Shown here: positions 1 through 8,135 of the stretch, one piece after another | Position numbering within the stretch: the first letter of the stretch is position 1 | Layout: every line of letters begins with the position of its first letter | Origin: Bradyrhizobium sp. sGM-13 | Lineage (GTDB): Bacteria; Pseudomonadota; Alphaproteobacteria; Rhizobiales; Xanthobacteraceae | Assembly: GCF_018398875.1 (NCBI RefSeq) | Contig: NZ_JAGWDK010000014.1 | Location: 62,001 to 126,000, forward strand | Direction of reading: 5' to 3' | DNA: 64,000 bases | Made by a program: the position numbers and the translations under genes | The notes under the pieces: generated by a model | What the model was told of the DNA's origin: nothing | The model's input: the letters and a program-made list of their open reading frames with translations, nothing else | The model's database searches: none

Positions 1-601
1 CCAGCACGACCACCAAACCCGAGCCGATGCCGGTGATCGAGGCCGCCAGGGTCTGGCTGCGGTCCGCGTTGGTCGTGCGCTCGACAAACAGACGGTCCTC
101 CTCGGTTCGCATCCGCACGGCGAGATCGTCAATGTGTTTCATGGTGTCGCGCCCGATGCCCTCGCGCACGATCTTGGAGGCATCGTTCAGGCGCTGGGAC
201 CGGGCCAGCTCCATCGTCGTACGGAATTCCTCGATGCGCTGCTCGTAGAGCGGCATAATCTCGTCCATGAGCCCCCGTTGAACCGGATTGTCGCTGACAA
301 GCCGGCCCAACCGCGTCAGCGCCGGCGCCAGTTCGGACATGGCTTGCTCGAAGTCGGTCCGAAAGTCGGGGCGCAATGTCACGAGGTAGCCGCGCTGTGC
401 GCTTTCGGCACGCCGCAATTGCAATTGGACGAGCGATATCTGGTTCTCGACCTCGACGGTGCGTTGCACCGCGCGCGCGTCCTCGCGCGCCTTGTTCACC
501 AGATAGACCGAACCCGCGCTGATGGCGGTCAACACCAATAGCCCCGCCGCAAGCAGCAGGATGTGGCCCACGGCGCGCTTGCGCTGGACATCAGCGATCA
601 C
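1..601 (-). CDS. CHASE3-domain membrane sensor protein (partial, C-terminus outside window)
   Basis: The reading frame is open from a GTG at 601 to the left edge, so only the N-terminal 200 residues are visible. They show one hydrophobic segment (about residues 12-30, with LLLAAGLLVL) followed by a helical extracytoplasmic region with the pattern of a CHASE3 domain, including an RRAESAQRGYLVT stretch. A second hydrophobic stretch (TGIGSGLVVVL) begins at the window edge. CHASE3 is a periplasmic input domain of histidine kinases, cyclases and chemoreceptors. The output domain lies outside the window, so the class of sensor cannot be decided; histidine kinase is the most frequent. The GTG start follows an in-frame stop 15 bases upstream, which limits alternatives. 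Confidence 0.7.
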   Translation of the reverse strand, partial: MIADVQRKRAVGHILLLAAGLLVLTAISAGSVYLVNKAREDARAVQRTVEVENQISLVQLQLRRAESAQRGYLVTLRPDFRTDFEQAMSELAPALTRLGRLVSDNPVQRGLMDEIMPLYEQRIEEFRTTMELARSQRLNDASKIVREGIGRDTMKHIDDLAVRMRTEEDRLFVERTTNADRSQTLAASITGIGSGLVVVL

Positions 602-721
602 GGTGATCTCGTGTCATGGACAAGCGGAATACGCGCCCCCGGCAACCCCCTGTACATCCCAACGTGCGATGGAACCCATCGGTTCCATCGGCCGTCGAAA
701 ATTTCAGGCGCGCCCAGAGGT

Positions 722-2074
722 CTAGCCGTCCGCGGGTTGGCCGGCGAGGTACTGCTCGAGCCAGTGAATGTGGTAGTCGCCGTTGATGATATCGGCCTCC
801 CGGACCAGTGCCCGGAACAGCGGCAGCGTGGTTTCGATGCCGTCGACCACCATCTCGTCGAGCGCCCGGCGCAGCCGCATCAGGCATTCGGCGCGAGTTT
901 TGCCGTGCACGATCAGCTTGCCGACGAGTGAATCATAGTAGGGCGGAATGACGTAGCCCTGATAAACCGCGGAATCGATCCGCACGCCGAGCCCGCCGGG
1001 CGGGTGGAATTGCGTGATCTTGCCGGGCGAGGGGCGGAAGGTCTGCGGGTTTTCCGCATTGACGCGGCATTCGATGGCATGCCCGATGATAGCGATCTCT
1101 TCCTGCTTCGCGGGCAGGTCGCCGCCGGCGGCGATGCGGATTTGCTCCAGCACGAGGTCGATGTCGGTGATGCTCTCGGTGACGGGATGCTCGACCTGGA
1201 TGCGGGTGTTCATCTCGATGAAATAGAACTCGCCATCCTCATAGAGAAATTCGATGGTGCCGACGCCGAGATATTTCATGTCCCGCATCGCCTTGGCGCA
1301 GGTCTCGCCGATCTTGGCGCGGGCGGCGGCGGCGAGAACCGGCGAGGGGCCTTCTTCCCAGACCTTCTGGTGACGGCGCTGCAGCGAGCAATCGCGCTCG
1401 CCGAGATGGATCGCACCGCCGCGGCCGTCGCCGAGAATTTGGATCTCTATATGGCGCGGCTTCTGCAGGTATTTTTCGAGATAGACCGAGGCGTCGCCGA
1501 ATGCGGATTTCGCCTCATTGGAGGCGGTGGACAGCGCCAGCATCAGGTCGTCGGCGGTGCGGGCAACCTTCATGCCGCGTCCGCCGCCGCCGGCCGCCGC
1601 TTTCACCAGCACCGGAAAGCCGATCGCCTTGCCGATCGCCATTGCATCGTCATCGGAAGAGACCGCGCCGTCGGAGCCCGGCACCACCGGAATGCCGAGC
1701 CGCTTGGCGGTCTTCTTGGCCTCGATCTTGTCGCCCATCAGGCGGATGTGTTCGGCCTTCGGGCCGATGAAATGCAGATTGTGCTCGGCGAGGATTTCGG
1801 CGAAGCGGGCGTTCTCGGAAAGAAAGCCATAGCCGGGATGCACGGCATCCGCGCCCGTTATCTCACAGGCCGCGAGCAGCGCCGGGACGTTGAGATAGGA
1901 GTCCTTGGAAGGCGGCGGCCCGATGCAGACGCTCTCGTCGGCGAGCCGCACGTGCATCGCGTCGGCGTCGGCGGTGGAATGCACGGCAACGGTGGAGATG
2001 CCGAGCTCCTTGCACGCGCGCAGCACGCGCAGGGCAATTTCGCCGCGATTGGCTATGAGGATCTTGTCGAACAT
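722..2074 (-). CDS. accC: acetyl-CoA carboxylase, biotin carboxylase subunit
   Basis: The 450-residue protein starts MFDKILIANRGEIALRV and has the full biotin carboxylase layout: N-terminal Rossmann-like domain, ATP-grasp domain with the glycine-rich GGGGRGMK loop, the catalytic EMNTRIQVEHPVTE segment, and the C-terminal lid. It carboxylates the biotin carried by AccB using ATP and bicarbonate, the first half-reaction of malonyl-CoA synthesis in the cytoplasm. Length matches the family (about 450). A longer in-frame ORF reaches 2170, but those extra 32 residues come from a palindromic repeat and are not part of the family, so the ATG at 2074 is chosen. It lies 88 bases downstream of accB on the same strand and is almost certainly co-transcribed. 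Confidence 0.96.
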   Translation of the reverse strand: MFDKILIANRGEIALRVLRACKELGISTVAVHSTADADAMHVRLADESVCIGPPPSKDSYLNVPALLAACEITGADAVHPGYGFLSENARFAEILAEHNLHFIGPKAEHIRLMGDKIEAKKTAKRLGIPVVPGSDGAVSSDDDAMAIGKAIGFPVLVKAAAGGGGRGMKVARTADDLMLALSTASNEAKSAFGDASVYLEKYLQKPRHIEIQILGDGRGGAIHLGERDCSLQRRHQKVWEEGPSPVLAAAARAKIGETCAKAMRDMKYLGVGTIEFLYEDGEFYFIEMNTRIQVEHPVTESITDIDLVLEQIRIAAGGDLPAKQEEIAIIGHAIECRVNAENPQTFRPSPGKITQFHPPGGLGVRIDSAVYQGYVIPPYYDSLVGKLIVHGKTRAECLMRLRRALDEMVVDGIETTLPLFRALVREADIINGDYHIHWLEQYLAGQPADG

Positions 2075-2094
2075 GCGGCTCCCGCCGGCGAGCA

Positions 2095-2151
2095 GCGAGT
2101 GTCGAATGGCGAATGGTCCGCGCTCAAGACCATTCGCTATTTGCCACTCGC
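2095..2151. repeat. imperfect palindromic intergenic repeat between accB and accC
   Basis: Arms GCGAGTG (2095-2101) and GCGAATGGTC (2109-2118) pair with GACCATTCGC (2128-2137) and CACTCGC (2145-2151). The arms also contain a short direct repeat, GAATGG. This gives a strong hairpin in the accB-accC message. Elements built from GAATGGCGAATGG-like units recur between genes in Bradyrhizobium genomes, so this is probably a dispersed palindromic repeat rather than an accC-specific signal. Confidence 0.6.
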
Positions 2152-2162
2152 CATTTCGCCAT

Positions 2163-2660
2163 CTACTCAATAATGACCAATGGCTCGCCGAATTCGACCG
2201 GCTGGCCGTCCTCGACGAGAATTTGCGTCACCGTGCCGGCGCGCGGCGACGGGATCTGGTTCATCGTCTTCATCGCTTCGATGATCAGGAGAGTCTGGCC
2301 GGCCGAAACCTTGGTGCCGACCTCGATGAACGGCTTGGCGCCGGGCTCAGGCGCCCAATAGGCGGTGCCGACCATCGGCGAGGGGACCACGCCCGGATGC
2401 TTGGCGAGGTCGGCAACCGCCGCGTTCCCCGCAGCGATGGCTGCCGCCGCAGCCGGCGCCGGCTGAAAGCTCGCCGGCATCGCCGCCGACACGCTGATGT
2501 TGCGCGCGACGCGCACCCTTAAGCCGGCGCGCTCGATCTCGATCTCGGTCAGGCTGGTCTCGTCCAGCAACAGCGCGAGTTCGCGAATGAGCGCGCTGTC
2601 GTCGCTCTTTAGGTTTGCGGCTGATTTGTCCGCTGATTTGTTGTCGGGCTGGCGGGCCAT
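2163..2660 (-). CDS. accB: acetyl-CoA carboxylase biotin carboxyl carrier protein
   Basis: This is a 165-residue BCCP. The C-terminal biotinyl domain carries the canonical EAMKTM motif with biotinylated Lys131. An Ala/Pro-rich linker (about residues 58-82) separates it from an N-terminal region with SALIRELALLLDETSLTEIEIE, typical of AccB. It carries the carboxybiotin arm between AccC and the AccAD carboxyltransferase in fatty acid synthesis. The gene sits between aroQ and accC on the same strand, an arrangement seen in many Rhizobiales. Length and motif leave little doubt. Confidence 0.96.
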   Translation of the reverse strand: MARQPDNKSADKSAANLKSDDSALIRELALLLDETSLTEIEIERAGLRVRVARNISVSAAMPASFQPAPAAAAAIAAGNAAVADLAKHPGVVPSPMVGTAYWAPEPGAKPFIEVGTKVSAGQTLLIIEAMKTMNQIPSPRAGTVTQILVEDGQPVEFGEPLVIIE

Positions 2661-2747
2661 GCTCTTGATCCGGAATTCTCGATGTGGGTGACGGCTTAAG
2701 CGTCAGGTGTCGTTCGACGTCAGACTTTTGATGTCAGTTTTTTGAAG

Positions 2748-3227
2748 TCAGTCGTTGGCCCTGGCGCCGAGTTTGGCGGCCAGGCCTGATATTGCGAGCC
2801 GGTAGCCGTCGATGCCGAAGCCACAGAGCGATGCAAAGGCGGCCATGGCCGTGAAGGAGTGGTGACGGAAGCTCTCGCGGGCGTGGATATTGCTGATGTG
2901 CACTTCTACCGTCGGGATTTTGACCGCGACCAGCGCATCGTGCAACGCGATCGAGGTGTGCGAATAACCGCCGGCGTTGATGATGATGCCGGCCGCCTTC
3001 TTCGCATGCGCCTCATGGATGAAGTCGATCAACTCGCCCTCGTGGTTGGACTGGCGGCAATCGGCCTTCAGGCCGAATCGTGCTGCCGTCTCGACGCAAA
3101 GTTTTTCGACGTCGGCGAGCGTCGCGTGACCATAGGTTTCAGGCTCGCGCGTCCCCAACATGTTGAGGTTCGGGCCGTTGAGCACATAAATCGTCGCGGC
3201 AGAGGCTTGGGCGCTTCCTTGGGCCAT
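2748..3227 (-). CDS. aroQ: 3-dehydroquinate dehydratase, type II
   Basis: This 159-residue protein matches the small dodecameric type II dehydroquinase: NGPNLNMLGTREPETYG near the N-terminus with the catalytic Tyr32, the INAGGYSHTSIALHDAL substrate loop, and VEVHISNIHARESFRHHS with the catalytic histidine. It dehydrates 3-dehydroquinate to 3-dehydroshikimate in the shikimate pathway. It is the first gene of an apparent aroQ-accB-accC transcription unit on the minus strand. The 87-base gap to accB contains four short GTCAG repeats. The start at 3227 leaves about nine extra residues before the core, usual for alphaproteobacteria. Confidence 0.95.
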   Translation of the reverse strand: MAQGSAQASAATIYVLNGPNLNMLGTREPETYGHATLADVEKLCVETAARFGLKADCRQSNHEGELIDFIHEAHAKKAAGIIINAGGYSHTSIALHDALVAVKIPTVEVHISNIHARESFRHHSFTAMAAFASLCGFGIDGYRLAISGLAAKLGARAND

Positions 3228-3425
3228 CCGGATTCCAGCAAAAAGGGGCGGGCGGGTCGCGGGGTTATAGGTAACAACGCGGCCAAGGGGAAGCCTTTAG
3301 GCCGCTCTGGACCCCTTTCAAATGCCTCATCCTGTTCATAAAAAGGCGCGCGGAACCTACAGAAATTGCTCGTTAACCACTGTTCAGAGAGCTGACTCCG
3401 TAATCGGGCAGCCGTATCACCCACA

Positions 3426-4208
3426 TTACCAGCGGTTCTGGACCCGCAGGCTTTCGGCGAGGTCACCGCGGAAGTTGTGCTGCCCGAGATGCAGTAGCTT
3501 GCATTGCAGATCGACCCAGATCTTGCCGCCGATGTCGCGCCAGCGGCGGCAGAACGCGTAATCTTCGGAAAGGTAGCGGCCGGAGTCGGGATCGACCATG
3601 CAGTCGAAGAACAACCAATGCAGATGCGCCTCTGGATGGCCTGGTGCTCCGTCCGGCACGTAGTTCAGCTCCGGGTATTTCTGCATCATCTGCTTGAACA
3701 CATCTCGCTTGATGCACATGAAGCCGGTCGGCGCCTCCGCGACCTCGACGAAGCCGTCGGCATCGGCATAGGCGCTGACCCGCTCGGCGCCGTGGCCGAT
3801 CGGATTGAACGGATATTCGGTGTAGCGATCCTCGAATTGCTGGCGTGTCGTTCCCGCCGGCAGGCCGGCGGGAGGCCAGTTGAAGTTCTTCATCGGATAG
3901 ACGCCGGCGGTGACGTCGCGGTCGATCAGCAGCAGGCGGCAGACCGACTGCGGCGTGAAGCTGATGTCGGAATCGATCCAGAACAGATGGGTCAGGGTCT
4001 CGTCGGAGAGGAATTTGCGCACCATGTTGTTGCGCGAGCGCGTGATCAGGCTCTCCGAATGCATATGCAGCATGCATTGCAGCCCGAACCGGTTGCAATG
4101 ATGAGTGAGGTCGAAGATGCTGGTCACATAGTGCATGCTGACCGCCGAGATGTAGCACGGCGTTGCGAACATCACCTTCATCGATTTCAGGGCTTCGTCG
4201 GGTAGCAT
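3426..4208 (-). CDS. GT-A-fold glycosyltransferase-like protein
   Basis: This 260-residue protein has no signal peptide. It opens with KVMFATPCYISAVS, a pattern of nucleotide-sugar-dependent GT-A enzymes, followed by ITRSRNNMVRKFL and a DxD-type metal-binding motif in FWIDSDISF (Asp79 and Asp81). Near the C-terminus, LSEDYAFCRRWRDIGG resembles the acidic catalytic/acceptor motif of this superfamily. Donor and acceptor cannot be told from sequence. It ends a minus-strand run with the exported protein upstream (3 bases between stop and start) and the adhesin gene, suggesting co-transcription. A role in glycosylating a cell-surface product is possible but is inference. Confidence 0.7.
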   Translation of the reverse strand: MLPDEALKSMKVMFATPCYISAVSMHYVTSIFDLTHHCNRFGLQCMLHMHSESLITRSRNNMVRKFLSDETLTHLFWIDSDISFTPQSVCRLLLIDRDVTAGVYPMKNFNWPPAGLPAGTTRQQFEDRYTEYPFNPIGHGAERVSAYADADGFVEVAEAPTGFMCIKRDVFKQMMQKYPELNYVPDGAPGHPEAHLHWLFFDCMVDPDSGRYLSEDYAFCRRWRDIGGKIWVDLQCKLLHLGQHNFRGDLAESLRVQNRW

Positions 4209-4211
4209 TTC

Positions 4212-4859
4212 CTACTTCGGCTGCAGGCTGTCGGTCGACTTGTTCTCAGGTGGCGCGAGCTTGATCGCGGGCGCGGACTTTGCTGGCGCAGGCTGCTTGG
4301 CGGCATTTGGAGCAGGTTGCTTGGCGTTGCCCGGAGCAGGCTGCTTTTGTGCAGCCGGCGGCGAAGGCGGCTCAGGCGCAACCGGCCCGCTTTGTCCGAT
4401 CGATACAGAGATGCCGAACAGTCGCCACTGTCCGTTCACCGGCGCAAACGTCAGATCGAAATTGACCTGGCTTGGCACTGAGGGAAAGAAGCCTGCCATA
4501 CGCATCAGGCCATTGACCTCGATCTGCGGCAGCAGATTGAGCTGCGGATCGATCACGGCAACGCCGGAAAGATCGAGATTGTCGTTGCGCAGCTTGGCGA
4601 AGATCTCACCGAGCCGGGCGGCCGAGTTGCTCTGGAAGCCGGGCGCGCCGATGTCACGCAGCACGGTATAGTTGCCGGTCTTGTTGGCCTGATCGAGCGC
4701 GAGCAGGGACGATCTGATCAGGATCAGCACCCCGTTGCGATCGATCTGAGCGGGTTTCGGCGTTTGCGCTGATATCTGCGCATGGCCCGCGGACGTCGTC
4801 ACCAACAGCCCGGCTGCAACCAACAGTATTCGCCAGCGGCGCCGCTTGATGCTCACCAC
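4212..4859 (-). CDS. exported protein of unknown function with Pro/Ala/Lys-rich tail
   Basis: The 215 residues begin with a clear Sec signal peptide (RRRWRILLVAAGLLVTTSAGHA, cleavage near residue 27). A compact middle region (about 35-150) contains GVLILIRSSLLALDQANKTGNY and ends in NGQWRLFGISV, a pattern seen in small periplasmic proteins with an NTF2-like or SnoaL-like fold. The C-terminal 65 residues are low complexity with several KQPAP units, a probable cell-wall-spanning or disordered segment. The gene starts 7 bases after the stop of the first adhesin gene and its own stop precedes the glycosyltransferase start by 3 bases, so the three are probably one operon. I do not recognise a named function. 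Confidence 0.65.
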   Translation of the reverse strand: MVSIKRRRWRILLVAAGLLVTTSAGHAQISAQTPKPAQIDRNGVLILIRSSLLALDQANKTGNYTVLRDIGAPGFQSNSAARLGEIFAKLRNDNLDLSGVAVIDPQLNLLPQIEVNGLMRMAGFFPSVPSQVNFDLTFAPVNGQWRLFGISVSIGQSGPVAPEPPSPPAAQKQPAPGNAKQPAPNAAKQPAPAKSAPAIKLAPPENKSTDSLQPK

Positions 4860-4866
4860 GCTGCCG

Positions 4867-6273
4867 TCACCATGCGACGGTCACTCCGGCCCGCCCGCCG
4901 ATGCCGCCTTGAGCGAACCCGGCTCCGAGCCCGCCATTGACGACCACGTATTGGCTCAACCGCATCTGGGCACTCAGGCTCATGGCGTTTTCGCCGCGGA
5001 ACGTTCCCCAGTTGCTGGAAATCGCAAACTTCTTGTCCGATGGCAGTGCCGATCCGCCCATCGCGATCGCGATCGCCGTTCCCTCGAACCCCTGTCGCAT
5101 CTGCGTCTGCAACGTCGCGACGTTGCCTTGCAGCACGGACACATTAGTTTGGAGACCGGAAACATCCTGTGCACTGAAGGGAGCCGCGGCAAGATTGCCG
5201 TTGGCGTCCGTAGTGACGATCGAAGTCGGGCCGGACTGCGCCGCGAGACTTGCGGCCGACGTGATACCCGACATCCGGTAGGTATTCGATGCGGTGCCGA
5301 TCGAGACCTGATTGGCGGCTGTCGTGCTCGCGCCGTTGCCGATAGCGGTCGAATTGGCGAAGGTCGCCGTAGCGCCGGCGCCAAGGGCGGTCGCGCCGGT
5401 GGCGGTGGCAATACTCGCCTGGCCGATCGCCGTGGTGGCGTCGCCGATGGCGTTGCTACCCTGACCGTATGCGCTCGCGGTGGCGCCCCACGCGATGCTG
5501 TTCTGGCCCGTCGCGGTCGCGTTGGTGCCGTTTGCAAGGCTGAACGACCCTGTCGCGGTTGCGCGGCGGCCAAATGCGCGGGCGGTTTCGCCGGTCGCGG
5601 TCGCGGTGGAGCCATTCGCGGAGCTATTCTGGCCCGTCGCGGTCGCAAAGGTGCCGTTCGCCGACGCAAAGGAGCCGGTCGCGGTCGCATAGTCGCCGCT
5701 CGCCAAGCTGCTAACGCCCGTCGCGGTCGCGGTGGTGCCATTCGCGGAGCTGTTCTGGCCCGTCGCGGTCGCGGCAAAGCCGTTCGCGTTGCTGCCCTGT
5801 CCGGTTGCAGTTGCCTCGGCGCCATTCGCGCGGCTGTTGTTGCCCGTTGCGGTCGCGTAGGTGCCGGTCGCGTTGGCGTTCTGACCTGTCGCGGTCGCCT
5901 GGTTGCCATTCGCGATGCTATCTGCGCCAGTCGCGGTTGCCACGTCGCCGGTCGCGTTGGCGTTATCGCCGTATGCGGTGGCGCGGTCACCCGCTGCAAC
6001 CGCATTCTGTCCGACCGCAGTGGCGTTTAAACCGGACGCGGTCATGGCCGCGCAAGTCCCGGTAAAGCCGACGTTAGTGGACAAACATGCCGCCCAGGCC
6101 GGAGCGCCGCCGAAGGCTGTCGCGATCCCGGCCGCAGCGGCTAGGCTTCGCAACGTGCCGCCAGAGAGCACGCTGCTGACAAGCAGCCGCGCCCGGAGGT
6201 CGTATGGGTGAAACACGTCTGACGTCTGCGCTGTCGCCAAATCCGCTGCGCACGCTGTCGGAAGACCTGTCAT
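4867..6273 (-). CDS. YadA-like trimeric autotransporter adhesin (copy 1)
   Basis: This 468-residue protein has a long N-terminal signal region ending near GGAPAWA, then about 15 degenerate 14-residue head repeats of the form xATATGxNSxANGx. These are the left-handed beta-roll repeats of YadA-type heads. A short coiled-coil stalk (LQTNVSVLQGNVATLQTQM) and a C-terminal anchor of about 70 residues ending in VTVAW follow. The family trimerises, forms a 12-strand outer-membrane barrel and displays the head outside the cell, mediating adhesion or autoagglutination. The start at 6273 is a different frame from an ATG at 6322 that lines up with the start of copy 2, so the N-terminus may have been altered by a small indel. 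It probably heads an operon with the two downstream genes. Confidence 0.85.
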   Translation of the reverse strand: MTGLPTACAADLATAQTSDVFHPYDLRARLLVSSVLSGGTLRSLAAAAGIATAFGGAPAWAACLSTNVGFTGTCAAMTASGLNATAVGQNAVAAGDRATAYGDNANATGDVATATGADSIANGNQATATGQNANATGTYATATGNNSRANGAEATATGQGSNANGFAATATGQNSSANGTTATATGVSSLASGDYATATGSFASANGTFATATGQNSSANGSTATATGETARAFGRRATATGSFSLANGTNATATGQNSIAWGATASAYGQGSNAIGDATTAIGQASIATATGATALGAGATATFANSTAIGNGASTTAANQVSIGTASNTYRMSGITSAASLAAQSGPTSIVTTDANGNLAAAPFSAQDVSGLQTNVSVLQGNVATLQTQMRQGFEGTAIAIAMGGSALPSDKKFAISSNWGTFRGENAMSLSAQMRLSQYVVVNGGLGAGFAQGGIGGRAGVTVAW

Positions 6274-6341
6274 CGTCGGCCTTTTCCGATCGCTGGCCGG
6301 TGAATGACCGTTTGGTGAACATCAGACATGCAAGCTCCCAC

Positions 6342-6608
6342 CGGCAGACGGCGCGATTCTGTTACGTCGATCTGCCGTGAAGCGACCTTGGCTCAAGCCA
6401 TGCAGCGGCCGCATCTGACGTTCGTCAGATGCATCGAGCAAAGGGAGAGCATTTCGAGCTGAATGTTTGCGAAGTGAGGCTTCGCGGCAACATCGTGCTT
6501 GATGCCATAATCCCGTCTTGCGGCCGGGCCGCAACCTGGGCCACAGTTCGGGCAGGGCTTGGGGTCGGGCGAATGTCTGGCGATGGCCTATCCGGCGAGG
6601 ACAAGGTG
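6342..6608. repeat. duplicated promoter/regulator-start segment, copy A
   Basis: This 267-base stretch is nearly identical to 8136-8403. Conserved parts include the CGGCAGA...TCTGCCG inverted repeat, the 22-bp palindrome, and the sequence through the first codons of the LuxR gene. The only length difference is one C in the GATGCC(C)ATAATC stretch. Similarity ends abruptly after GAGGACAAGGTG, inside the LuxR coding sequence of the intact copy. This marks the edge of a tandem duplication that copied an adhesin gene, its upstream region and the LuxR start. It makes up most of the roughly 420-base gap between the two adhesin genes. Confidence 0.9.
6411..6432. promoter_or_regulatory. 22-bp perfect palindrome, candidate LuxR-family operator (copy A)
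   Basis: Arms GCATCTGACG and CGTCAGATGC are separated by TT. The size and symmetry fit operators bound by dimeric LuxR-family regulators. It lies about 138 bases upstream of adhesin copy 1 (start 6273) and is repeated exactly at 8205-8226 between adhesin copy 2 and the LuxR gene. Function is inferred. Confidence 0.55.
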
Positions 6609-6632
6609 CGGCATCGTTGGGCTGGCTCGTGA
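6573..6632 (+). pseudogene. truncated remnant of the LuxR-family regulator gene
   Basis: The ATG at 6573 begins the same peptide as the intact regulator at 8368 (MSGDGLSGEDKV against MSGGGLSGEDKV). After codon 12 the sequence diverges and stops at 6632. The 19-codon fragment has no helix-turn-helix and is best read as the broken edge of the duplication that produced the two adhesin genes. Confidence 0.75.
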
Positions 6633-6678
6633 CGAGGGCGCCGATCGCCGTTGAGATCGAATGATGGCATTTGGCGGC

Positions 6679-6694
6679 CGGAAGCTTGCTTCCG
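6679..6694 (-). terminator. hairpin immediately downstream of adhesin copy 2
   Basis: CGGAAGC and GCTTCCG flank a TT loop directly after the stop codon of adhesin copy 2. There is no T-run on the minus strand, so termination efficiency is uncertain; it may instead protect the 3' end. Confidence 0.35.
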
Positions 6695-8122
6695 TCAGAA
6701 CTCGCCGCCGAGACCGACATAGGCCGTATGTTGAGTGCCGCCACCGTTGCCATATCCGCCGACAATGCTGAGCGGCACGCCGGTGTTGAGACGATGGGCA
6801 AATCCAAATCCAAATCCGGCCTCGCTCTGAAACGTCGATCCGCGAATTTGCCACGTCGTCTTGCCGGGCGCCGAGGGCATCGGCGCGCTCGCGGTCGCGA
6901 CCGCAGCGGCGATGCCGCGCCGCGCCTCGGTACGGTTGTCGCCGATCTGTGCCTGCAATGAACTGATCTGGGACTGGAAGTTGGAGCTGAAACTGGAAAG
7001 CTGGCTGACATTGACCGCATCGGTCGGGTTGATGCCGGCCGCCACATTGGTCAACCGTCGCTCGCTGCCGGCGGCGCCGAACGATACTGTATTAGGAGCG
7101 CTCGCTACCGAACCGGCGCCGATCGCCACCGAACTCGCGGCTAGTGCCTGCGCGCCCGCGCCGAGCGAGGTTGCGCCGGTGGCGCCCGCAATGCTCGCCT
7201 GACCGATCGCGGTGGTGGCGTCGCCGGTGGCGTTGCTGCCCTGGCCGAACGCGCTCGCGGTGGCGCCGTTCGCGAAGCTGCTCTGACCCATCGCCGTTGC
7301 TTGCGTGCCGTTCGCGAAGCTGAACGTGCCCGTCGCAGTCGCGGTGCTGCCATTCGCGAAACTTACGGTGCCGATTGCGACCGCCTGTTGGCCGTTCGCG
7401 TTACTTTGCAGGCCTATCGCAGTTGCCACCGAGCCGTTGGCCGAGCTCCCTCCGCCCATCGCAGTCGCCCCGTTACCGTTCGCAGTGCTCGCATAACCGG
7501 TCGCGGTCGCCTGTTGGCCTGTTGCCAGGCTCTGTGAGCCCGTCGCAGTGGCCAAGGCTCCATTGGCGAAGCTGTTCTGGCCGGTCGCGGTGGCAAAGTC
7601 GCCATTCGCGAACGCGATGAGGCCGGTCGCGGTCGCGGCGTTGCCGTTCGCCAAGCTGCCCGAGCCCGTCGCTGTAGCGAGGGCGCCGTTTGCGTAGCTG
7701 CCCTGACCGGTCGCGGTCGCACTGGAGCCGTTCGCCAGCGCAAAGGCGCCGGTTGCGGTCGCAAAGTCGCCGGTCGCGAAGCTGCTAGCACCCGTCGCGG
7801 TCGCGGAGGAGCCATTCGCGATGGCACCGGCGCCGTAGGCCGTAGCGTTGAATCCTGTCGTTTCGGCACCGTCGCCAACGGCCGTTGCGTTGCCGCTGAC
7901 CGGATTATTGGTGCCGCCGCCTGCATTATAATCGGCAGCCAGGGCGGAGCCGCTCCCAAGCGACACACCACTCGCGACACCAGCGGCCAACGCCAGCCAC
8001 CGCAAGGTCACCCCCGACAGGAAACTGCTGGCGACCGATCCGCCGCGACGGTTGCTCGGATAGAAGGCGCCAGGAGCAAGTGCCGGCGAAATGACGGTTT
8101 GGTGACGCCGAATATCAAACAT
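6695..8122 (-). CDS. YadA-like trimeric autotransporter adhesin (copy 2)
   Basis: This 475-residue protein has the full trimeric autotransporter layout. A roughly 62-residue extended signal region ends in GSGSALA. About 18 head repeats of 14 residues (xATATGxxSxANGx) follow, then a canonical neck/stalk with RRLTNVAAGI and DAVNVSQL, a coiled coil (FQSQISSLQAQIGD), and a YadA-type beta-barrel anchor ending in an aromatic residue (GLGGEF). It should be secreted across the inner membrane by Sec and assembled by BAM. Unlike copy 1 it keeps the classical DAVNVSQL neck, so it is probably the more ancestral-looking copy. It is divergent from the LuxR-family gene; the 245-base region between them holds the palindrome, suggesting the regulator controls it. 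Confidence 0.92.
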   Translation of the reverse strand: MFDIRRHQTVISPALAPGAFYPSNRRGGSVASSFLSGVTLRWLALAAGVASGVSLGSGSALAADYNAGGGTNNPVSGNATAVGDGAETTGFNATAYGAGAIANGSSATATGASSFATGDFATATGAFALANGSSATATGQGSYANGALATATGSGSLANGNAATATGLIAFANGDFATATGQNSFANGALATATGSQSLATGQQATATGYASTANGNGATAMGGGSSANGSVATAIGLQSNANGQQAVAIGTVSFANGSTATATGTFSFANGTQATAMGQSSFANGATASAFGQGSNATGDATTAIGQASIAGATGATSLGAGAQALAASSVAIGAGSVASAPNTVSFGAAGSERRLTNVAAGINPTDAVNVSQLSSFSSNFQSQISSLQAQIGDNRTEARRGIAAAVATASAPMPSAPGKTTWQIRGSTFQSEAGFGFGFAHRLNTGVPLSIVGGYGNGGGTQHTAYVGLGGEF

Positions 8123-8135
8123 CCAAAAGCCCTCA

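Noticed and set aside
668..689. Hairpin GATGGAACC / GGTTCCATC downstream of accC as a terminator
   Set aside because: A clear 9-bp stem with loop CATC, but no T-run on the minus strand; left out as a feature because its role cannot be judged.
5480..7860. Regular ~42-base repeats in the adhesin genes that look like a CRISPR array
   Set aside because: The repeats are coding units for the 14-residue YadA-type head motif, vary in sequence and have no unique spacers; no cas genes are present.
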